Notes under the pieces: model-generated
Databases searched by the model: none
Told to the model about the DNA's origin: nothing
The model's input: only the letters and a program-made list of their open reading frames with translations
Translations under genes and position numbers: made by a program
Part shown: piece by piece, positions 33,865 through 39,465 of the stretch
Position numbering within the stretch: the first letter of the stretch is position 1
Layout: each line of letters starts with the position of its first letter
Source of the DNA: an uncultured Clostridia bacterium
GTDB lineage: Bacteria > Bacillota > Clostridia > TANB77 > CAG-508
Direction: 5' to 3'
NCBI GenBank assembly: GCA_934183325.1
Contig: CAKPSH010000013.1
Location: 1-39,465 of the forward strand
DNA length: 39,465 nt

Positions 33865-35910
33865 CTATATTTCAATTTTTCCACTAAATCGTTTATTTAT
33901 CATATTTTTTAATTTTTCATTTTCTGGCTTTTCTAATTCTGGATCATCTAATAAAATTTCACTTGCTACTGTCTGTACCTGTTTTAGTATATCCATATCT
34001 TCAAATAAATTCGCAATTTTAAATTCTGGTAATCCATGTTGTTTTGTTCCAAAGAAATCACCTGTTCCTCTTAATTCCAAATCTTTTTCTGAAATTACAA
34101 ATCCATCATTTGTTTCTTGCATTACTTTCATTCTTTCTAATATTGTTTGTGAGCGTCCTTGATATTTCAATATACAATATGATTGATATTCTCCTCTTCC
34201 TACTCTCCCTCTTAATTGGTGTAAAGTTGCCAATCCAAATCTTTCTGCATTTTGAATTACCATTAAACTTGCATTTGGAACATTGACCCCAACTTCAATT
34301 ACAGTAGTTGAAATTAATATGTCAATTTCTCCATTTTTGAATTTCAACATTATTTCGTCTTTTTCCTTTTGCTTCATTTTTCCATATATATATTCAACTC
34401 TATATTCTTTAAACGTTTCATTTTTATATAAGTCTACCATTTCCATTACAGATTTTGCATTTATCTCTTCATTTTCCTCTACCAATGGACATACTATATA
34501 ACATTGTCTGCCTTCATTGATTTGTTTCTTTATAAAATTATTTATTCTTTCTTCCATGCCTTTTGTAACAGCATAGGTTTCTATTTTTTTTCTATCTGGT
34601 GGAAGTTCATCTATTGATGATATATCCAGATCTCCATAAAGAATTAACCCTAGAGTTCTTGGAATTGGTGTTGCAGTCATTACTATTGTGTCTACATTTT
34701 TTCCTTTATTTGATATGCACTTTCTTTGATTTACTCCAAATCTATGTTGCTCGTCTGTTACTACTAATCCTAAATTTTTAAATACTATATTTTCTTCTAA
34801 TATTGAGTGTGTTCCTACTAAAACATCTATTTCTCCATTAGCTAGTTTTTCTATAACTTCATCTTTCTTTTTCTTGGTCATATTACTTATCAGAAGTTCA
34901 CATTTTATTCCAAATGGTTCTAATACATTTGTAAAACTTTCTAGATGTTGAACTGCTAATATTGATGTTGGTGCCATTATAGCCATTTGATATCCTGATT
35001 TTACTGCTTTATATGCTGCTATAATTGCTACTATTGTTTTTCCAGATCCAACATCCCCTTGAAGCAATCTATTCATTATTTTGTCTGATTCCATATCATT
35101 ATCTATTTCTTCTAGAACCCTCAATTGTGCTTTTGTTAATTTAAATGGTAATGAATTTATTACATCAGACATTTTTACATTTTTATCAAACTGAATTCCA
35201 TTGTGGTGTTCAGTTGTTCTATTTTTTAAATTATCTAATAATAATTGCATTGTCAACAATTCTTCAAATGATAGCCTTCTTTTTGCATTTTTAAATTCTT
35301 CAAAATTTTTTGGAAAATGTATTTTTTCCGTTGCTTCATTTATTCCAATTAGTTTATATTTTTTCAATATATTTTCTGGTATTATTTCATCTAATTTTCC
35401 ATTTACAACTTGTAATCCATTTTCTATGATTTGTCTTAACATATTTTGAGATAATTTATATGTTAATGGATATATTGGTATTATTTTTCCTGTATTTTTA
35501 GTTTCATTTCCGTTATCAAATACAGGTGAATTCATTGTTATTACTCCTATTTTTTTTGATACTTTCCCAAAAAAGCTATATTCTTTTCCTATTACAAATT
35601 TATCTTTTAAATATGGTTGATTATACCATACTATTTCCATTGCACCTGTTTCATCTTTTACTAGTAACTTACATATTTTCAATTTACCTCTAGTATTTAT
35701 TACTTGAAATCTAGAAGCTGGATATGCCTTTATAAAAGCTTCTTCTCCATCTTGTAAATCTTCTATTTTTCTTGGTCTACTTCTATCTTCATAATCTCTG
35801 GGATAATATGTTATTAAATCTTCTAGAGTATGTATTCCTACACTATTTAGTAATTTTACTTTAGCTGGTCCTACCCCTTTTAAATATTGTATATCTTGAT
35901 TTAGTTCCAT
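33865..35910 (-). CDS. recG: ATP-dependent DNA helicase RecG
   Basis: RecG reverses stalled forks and migrates Holliday junctions. It has the N-terminal wedge/OB domain (LKGVGPAKVKLLNSVGI, YYPRDYEDRS), Walker A LQGDVGSGKT, the DEQHRFG box, TATPIPRTL, and late helicase motifs VGVNVPNASLMVI and QLRGRVGRGE. The length of 681 residues is normal. It stands alone on the minus strand, 125 bp from gatC and 146 bp from the next gene upstream. Confidence 0.97.
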   Translation of the reverse strand: MELNQDIQYLKGVGPAKVKLLNSVGIHTLEDLITYYPRDYEDRSRPRKIEDLQDGEEAFIKAYPASRFQVINTRGKLKICKLLVKDETGAMEIVWYNQPYLKDKFVIGKEYSFFGKVSKKIGVITMNSPVFDNGNETKNTGKIIPIYPLTYKLSQNMLRQIIENGLQVVNGKLDEIIPENILKKYKLIGINEATEKIHFPKNFEEFKNAKRRLSFEELLTMQLLLDNLKNRTTEHHNGIQFDKNVKMSDVINSLPFKLTKAQLRVLEEIDNDMESDKIMNRLLQGDVGSGKTIVAIIAAYKAVKSGYQMAIMAPTSILAVQHLESFTNVLEPFGIKCELLISNMTKKKKDEVIEKLANGEIDVLVGTHSILEENIVFKNLGLVVTDEQHRFGVNQRKCISNKGKNVDTIVMTATPIPRTLGLILYGDLDISSIDELPPDRKKIETYAVTKGMEERINNFIKKQINEGRQCYIVCPLVEENEEINAKSVMEMVDLYKNETFKEYRVEYIYGKMKQKEKDEIMLKFKNGEIDILISTTVIEVGVNVPNASLMVIQNAERFGLATLHQLRGRVGRGEYQSYCILKYQGRSQTILERMKVMQETNDGFVISEKDLELRGTGDFFGTKQHGLPEFKIANLFEDMDILKQVQTVASEILLDDPELEKPENEKLKNMINKRFSGKIEI

Positions 35911-36017
35911 TGTTGCTCCTTTTTTCTATATAATAAACTTATTATAGCATAGTTTTATTTTATTTTCATCAATTTTAAAATAGTCAAAATACAAGAATAA
36001 TATTTTCCATTATGCAA

Positions 36018-36053
36018 AAAAACTCTTAAGTCAAAATGTGCTTAAGAGTTTTT
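36018..36053. terminator. Terminator between the SEDS-like gene and recG
   Basis: A perfect 13-bp stem AAAAACTCTTAAG / CTTAAGAGTTTTT with a 10-nt loop lies two bases past the stop of the gene at 36056-37498. Confidence 0.85.
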
Positions 36054-36055
36054 AT

Positions 36056-37498
36056 TTAACATTCTTCGAAAATAAAATTTTCAATTTTTGATACAATATT
36101 TAATTTTTTCGGTTCTTCAAAATTAATATTTTTTCTTCTATATACTGATAAGGTTAATGATACACATAGTATATTTACTAGCCATTCTACATTTCCTACA
36201 GAAATAAATGGTAAATTAAATTCCGCTGTTTCAATAATTCCAAAGTTCATTAACAAATTGCATACTGTTTGTACCATATATAAACATGCTATTCCAGTAA
36301 CTAACATTTTTCCATATTTATTTTTCATTTTTACTGCATTAATAATTAATTTTACATTAAAGGCTAATAATAATCCAATCAATATAAAACCAGCAATCCA
36401 ACCATAGTTTGAAATGATACTAAGCAATGCAAAATTACCTTTTATATCAAAATATTTACTAATATCTCCAATATAACCATATTCATTTTCTATGTATTCA
36501 TCTTGTAAATCAGCTTTTCCTATTAATTTGGCTGATTTGAATATTTCACTTCTTACAAAATTTATTGCTTTTTCTTCTTTTGTTTCTACTCCTACCCAAT
36601 ACGCTGATGTTGGTTCAATTTTATCTTCTTCCATATGACTTTTTAATGGAATTATGCAAATCATTTCTGCTAGCATAACAAATGATACAATAGAAATTAT
36701 AATAAAGGAAATTTTATATTTTATATTTTTATTTTTTAAAATTTCTTTTATAGTCATTATTATATATACACTTGCTACAAGAAAACCAGATACAAAATTT
36801 ATCACTAGAGAAAAAATTACTGATATTATTGATAATATTGCTATTTTTATTATATTAAAATTAATCTCCTGATTATTCTGTATTATAATTTTTATTTTTT
36901 CTTCTTTATTTATATCACTCATAAAACCTGCAAATGCAATTATATATAATGGAACCGTAATTACTGCTGGAGAAATTGAAACAAAAGGCCATAAACCATA
37001 TATAAGATTTCCATTTGCTCTAAATCCTCTAAAATATGCTATTATATTCAAAATAGTTGCTATTATATAAAATGCGTTAGAATATTTTTTCATTTTTCGA
37101 TAATCCAAAAAATATAGGAACACACTTAACAATAATGTGAAAAGAATAATTATATATTCTACTCTTCCATTTATAAAACCATTTAAACTCATATATTTTG
37201 TAGTAGGATATAATAATTTATAATATCCACCACCTAAAATAATCATAATACCTGCTAATATTAAAGTAATAAAGTCTAATTTTGGTTTGTGTATTTTATT
37301 TAATTTTTTTCCTATTTTTTTAGCATCACCCATTTGTTTCACTGCACTTTTTTCTGCTTCTTCTACTGACATTCCTTTGCAAATATTCTCTTCTTTTATT
37401 TCTTCTATATGTGATTCTAATTCATCAGATATTGTTTTATTTGCCGGTTTGTATTTTATTTCTTTACAGACATTATCTAAAAATTCTTTAGTATTCAA
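36056..37498 (-). CDS. HAAS-domain membrane protein with an FtsW/RodA/SpoVE-like C-terminal half
   Basis: The N-terminal 75 residues form a HAAS-type helical domain (SDELESHIEEIKEENICKGMSVEEAEKSAVKQMGD), typical of proteins paired with PadR regulators. About ten membrane segments follow. The C-terminal part resembles SEDS glycan polymerases: QTVCNLLMNFGIIETAEFNLPFISVGN fits their N-x-G ... LPFISYGG signature. The extracellular stretch reads KGNFALLSIISNYGWI where SEDS enzymes have H-x-D-F-I-F-A-V-I-G-E-E-x-G, so the expected Asp is Asn. I place the start at TTG 37498, at good spacing from GGAGGTG and overlapping padR by 11 bp, giving 480 residues. Glycan polymerisation is doubtful; an envelope-stress role is an inference. 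Confidence 0.75.
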   Translation of the reverse strand: MNTKEFLDNVCKEIKYKPANKTISDELESHIEEIKEENICKGMSVEEAEKSAVKQMGDAKKIGKKLNKIHKPKLDFITLILAGIMIILGGGYYKLLYPTTKYMSLNGFINGRVEYIIILFTLLLSVFLYFLDYRKMKKYSNAFYIIATILNIIAYFRGFRANGNLIYGLWPFVSISPAVITVPLYIIAFAGFMSDINKEEKIKIIIQNNQEINFNIIKIAILSIISVIFSLVINFVSGFLVASVYIIMTIKEILKNKNIKYKISFIIISIVSFVMLAEMICIIPLKSHMEEDKIEPTSAYWVGVETKEEKAINFVRSEIFKSAKLIGKADLQDEYIENEYGYIGDISKYFDIKGNFALLSIISNYGWIAGFILIGLLLAFNVKLIINAVKMKNKYGKMLVTGIACLYMVQTVCNLLMNFGIIETAEFNLPFISVGNVEWLVNILCVSLTLSVYRRKNINFEEPKKLNIVSKIENFIFEEC

Positions 37499-37826
37499 AT
37501 AGAACACCTCCAATAACTTTATTAACTTTTGTAGTAAATAACTTCCATTCTTCTTTTTTTGATTCTAGATGTTTCTTTCCCTCCTCTGTAATTGCATAAT
37601 ATTTTCTTTTTTTACCTGATGTTTCATCCCAATATGATGAAATTAAACCTTTTTCTTCTAATTTGTGTAATATAGGATATAAAGTTCCTTCTTGAAATTC
37701 AAATACATTTTCTGATTCTTCTTTTATTCTTTTTATCATTTGATATCCATACATATTTTCATTCTTTAGTACACTTAATACTAATAAATTTGTACTACCT
37801 TTTAATAATTCCCTATCGATATTCAT
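37488..37826 (-). CDS. PadR-family transcriptional regulator
   Basis: This 112-residue winged-helix protein has LLKGSTNLLVLSVLKNENMYGYQM at the N-terminus and FEFQEGTLYPILHKLEEKGLISSYW followed by GKKRKYYAITEEGKKHL, the PadR signature. The start is the ATG at 37826 after AAAGGAG. It overlaps the downstream HAAS/SEDS-like gene by 11 bp, a translational-coupling arrangement, so it most likely represses its own two-gene operon. Confidence 0.93.
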   Translation of the reverse strand: MNIDRELLKGSTNLLVLSVLKNENMYGYQMIKRIKEESENVFEFQEGTLYPILHKLEEKGLISSYWDETSGKKRKYYAITEEGKKHLESKKEEWKLFTTKVNKVIGGVLFEY

Positions 37827-37959
37827 TTCAATCTCTCCTTTTGTTTTATACATAGTCTTGCTATGTATTTTTATAAGCATTGTATAGCAAGGTACTATAT
37901 TTGTCAATAGAATTATTAAATTTTAAGCCATAAAAAGAAGTTGTTATCGTAACTTTATG

Positions 37960-37988
37960 TTGATTTTTTATCCTAAATATGTTATTAT
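37960..37988 (+). promoter_or_regulatory. Promoter of the plus-strand orphan gene
   Basis: TTGATT (37960-37965), 17 nt, TATTAT (37983-37988), about 45 nt upstream of the ATG at 38036. It is divergent from padR. Confidence 0.65.
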
Positions 37989-38035
37989 GTAAAGTATCAA
38001 CTTGCAAATGCAAAAACAAAAAAGGAGAAATATAT

Positions 38036-39229
38036 ATGAACAATAACTATGTAAGCAAACTTCTAGAATCTCAAGCCGTTTGTTCTCTAGGAGACAAACG
38101 TACTATTATCACTGATCGGATGGGACCTTGGCACGAACAAAATGTAGTTCTTACATGGGAAGGATCTAGTAAAAATGAAAATGTATCCTTAACACCTGAT
38201 GAAGTAGAAATTCTCTTTTCAAATGGTTTGGTACAAAATGTTGCTCATGAAGAGGATGGTAAACTCTATATAATAATAAATTGGTTAGATGCACGGTGTT
38301 TTAATGGAGCAATTGTATGCGGAATTCTAGCGCCAAGCACTAAGGTAATTTTACGTGAAGAAATTCTCGACTATGCAAAAAGGATGGGATATGTTACTGA
38401 TGTTATGACACCTGTCAAGATGTACAGTGGTATAAAATCACTTATATTGAAACCTGACGGAACATATAATATTTTTTTTGGCTGGAATGATAATGTTTTA
38501 AAAGAGATAAATCAAGACCTACTTCATAAATATACAGAATACTTCTTTAGCAATTGTTCTGTTGAAATCAAAAAAAATGGAGTACTGATGGTAAATCTTT
38601 CTGAAGATATTGCATTTTCCAGAAAAAATATTGATCTTTTTAGAGTGTATGACATTCAGTTGTTCTATCTTAGTCAAAAATTTGACAAGAAACTGCTTCT
38701 TCAAGCAGTCATGCAAAGAGCATTCATCTCTTCCCCTTATAACATACTATCAAGAGAGCAATTTAAAGAAACCGGTAGAATTTCTATTCCTGAGGATAGG
38801 CAAACACGACTTATATTTAATAAATTTGGAAGGCATAAGTTTAATTGTGGAATAGCATCTTATAACGATGATGCTGATGTTTACATGTATCGAATTACAG
38901 TGCCATATACTGAATCAATTCGTGAACTTATGATTGATACTGAAAAAGTATTGCAGTCAAGATATGGCAAAAAAGTATCCGTTCGTTTTTCAGGTTTCAA
39001 ACAAAATATATGTTTTTATTGCAATGACAGAGCTTTTGACGCCGATATTGAGCGTGAGTTAATTTGTCTCGACTACGCAATGACATTTTTACAGAAAGAG
39101 GTGCATTCTAATCCATTTCAACTATATTCTTCTATTCTCTCCCTGTTGGAAGCTGATTCCAGCGGTCAATTCAGAAATGAATATTTTTCATACCTGGAAA
39201 CCTTAAAACGTGAACTTCCTGATAAGTGA
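38036..39229 (+). CDS. Unknown 397-residue protein in its own transcription unit
   Basis: I do not recognise this protein. It is soluble, with no signal or membrane segment, and mixed alpha/beta in look. Local features are LSLTPDEVEILFSNG-like text near residue 50, repeated LKPDGTYNIFFGW and VSVRFSGFKQNICFYCNDRAFD, and scattered Cys with no clear metal site. AAAGGAG precedes the ATG. Base composition is moderately higher in G and C than the surroundings, and two in-frame CGG codons (38117 and 38294) are read as Arg without a frame break. The gene is the only plus-strand gene in the region, with its own promoter and a 20-bp perfect hairpin behind it, next to a tRNA-Asn gene. Import is likely; the function is open. 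Confidence 0.7.
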   Translation: MNNNYVSKLLESQAVCSLGDKRTIITDRMGPWHEQNVVLTWEGSSKNENVSLTPDEVEILFSNGLVQNVAHEEDGKLYIIINWLDARCFNGAIVCGILAPSTKVILREEILDYAKRMGYVTDVMTPVKMYSGIKSLILKPDGTYNIFFGWNDNVLKEINQDLLHKYTEYFFSNCSVEIKKNGVLMVNLSEDIAFSRKNIDLFRVYDIQLFYLSQKFDKKLLLQAVMQRAFISSPYNILSREQFKETGRISIPEDRQTRLIFNKFGRHKFNCGIASYNDDADVYMYRITVPYTESIRELMIDTEKVLQSRYGKKVSVRFSGFKQNICFYCNDRAFDADIERELICLDYAMTFLQKEVHSNPFQLYSSILSLLEADSSGQFRNEYFSYLETLKRELPDK

Positions 39230-39247
39230 ACGTTCATGTAATATGTT

Positions 39248-39297
39248 AAATAGCCAGAGCCTCATTATCATTTAAAGTAATGAGGCTCTGGCTATTT
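39248..39297 (+). terminator. 20-bp perfect hairpin after the orphan gene
   Basis: AAATAGCCAGAGCCTCATTA pairs perfectly with its complement across a 10-nt loop, 19 bases past the stop at 39229. The T-run after it is short (ATTTATG), so it may also protect or process the mRNA. Confidence 0.75.
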
Positions 39298-39386
39298 ATG
39301 CAAAAACATTTCTATAATGCTTCTTGTTCCTATAATGTAAATAATCCATAAAATTTTTATCAATAAATCTTTATATAACAAAAAAA

Positions 39387-39402
39387 GTCACGTAAACGTG
39401 AC
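39387..39402 (-). terminator. Terminator of the tRNA-Asn gene
   Basis: GTCACG / CGTGAC with a 4-nt loop, followed on the minus strand by six T, lies eight bases beyond the CCA end of the tRNA. Confidence 0.8.
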
Positions 39403-39410
39403 CTTTCCCT

Positions 39411-39465
39411 TGGCTCCTCGTGTTGGACTTGAACCAACGACCTATCGGTTAACAGCCGAGCGCTC
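39411..39465 (-). tRNA. tRNA-Asn (GTT), 3' part, continues beyond the window
   Basis: The minus strand reads an anticodon loop CTGTTAA with anticodon GTT, a T-arm GGTTCAAGTCC and the acceptor end GAGGAGCCA with CCA encoded. The 5' acceptor strand and most of the D-arm lie beyond the right edge. Confidence 0.92.

Noticed and set aside
1..39465. CRISPR arrays and insertion-sequence transposases
   Set aside because: No regularly spaced direct repeats and no transposase frames were seen; the only mobile-element gene is the recombinase at the left edge.

Overview
The window comes from a very AT-rich, Gram-positive-type anaerobe, most likely an uncultivated member of the Clostridia. The grounds are dominant AGA/AAA/ATA codons, strong GGAGG ribosome sites with several TTG starts, the rimP-nusA-ylxQ-infB-rbfA-nrnA-truB order, the gatCAB amidotransferase next to an ordinary GluRS, RNase J, and the sporulation gene ylbJ. 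I cannot name a species.

Layout. 1-700: start of a leftward large serine recombinase plus a small partner gene, probably the edge of a mobile element. 900-5500: a P-type Mg2+ ATPase, a peroxiredoxin remnant and a 486-residue orphan. 5600-14355: a HAD phosphatase, a tiny GC-richer gene, and the translation/ribosome-maturation operon (rimP, nusA, ylxQ, infB, rbfA, nrnA, truB) read leftward from a consensus promoter at 14327-14355. 14395-15676: an isolated GC-rich HD-domain gene. 15788-20100: asd, two tiny Cys-rich membrane peptides, and rpiB-trpS-obg. 20170-23212: a membrane-anchored putative metalloprotein, ylbJ and a small membrane protein. 23300-27983: rnjA-gltX-truA behind a long leader. 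28010-28813: a second isolated GC-rich gene. 28810-33826: a YitT-type membrane protein, a large palindrome and gatCAB. 33865-37826: recG, then padR with a HAAS/SEDS-like membrane protein. 37960-39300: an orphan gene with its own promoter and hairpin. 39411-end: tRNA-Asn.

The most striking signal is a shared +1 frame break. Four AT-rich genes (the recombinase, the Mg2+ ATPase, the peroxiredoxin remnant and the housekeeping gene rimP) each contain one in-frame CGG codon, always followed by A (CGGA). In each, dropping the C restores the family's expected sequence with a glycine GGA codon. By eye I found no other in-frame CGG in the intact AT-rich genes. CGG is used as a normal sense codon only in three atypical single-gene units (14456-15574, 28091-28702, 38036-39229). 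This could be programmed +1 frameshifting or quadruplet decoding at CGGA in a lineage that cannot read CGG normally; a shared sequence artefact is the main alternative.

A second theme is single-gene cassettes. Four transcription units sit between AT-rich genes, each with its own promoter (TTGACA-like, 17 nt, TATAAT-like) and strong hairpin, and with base and codon use unlike the neighbours.
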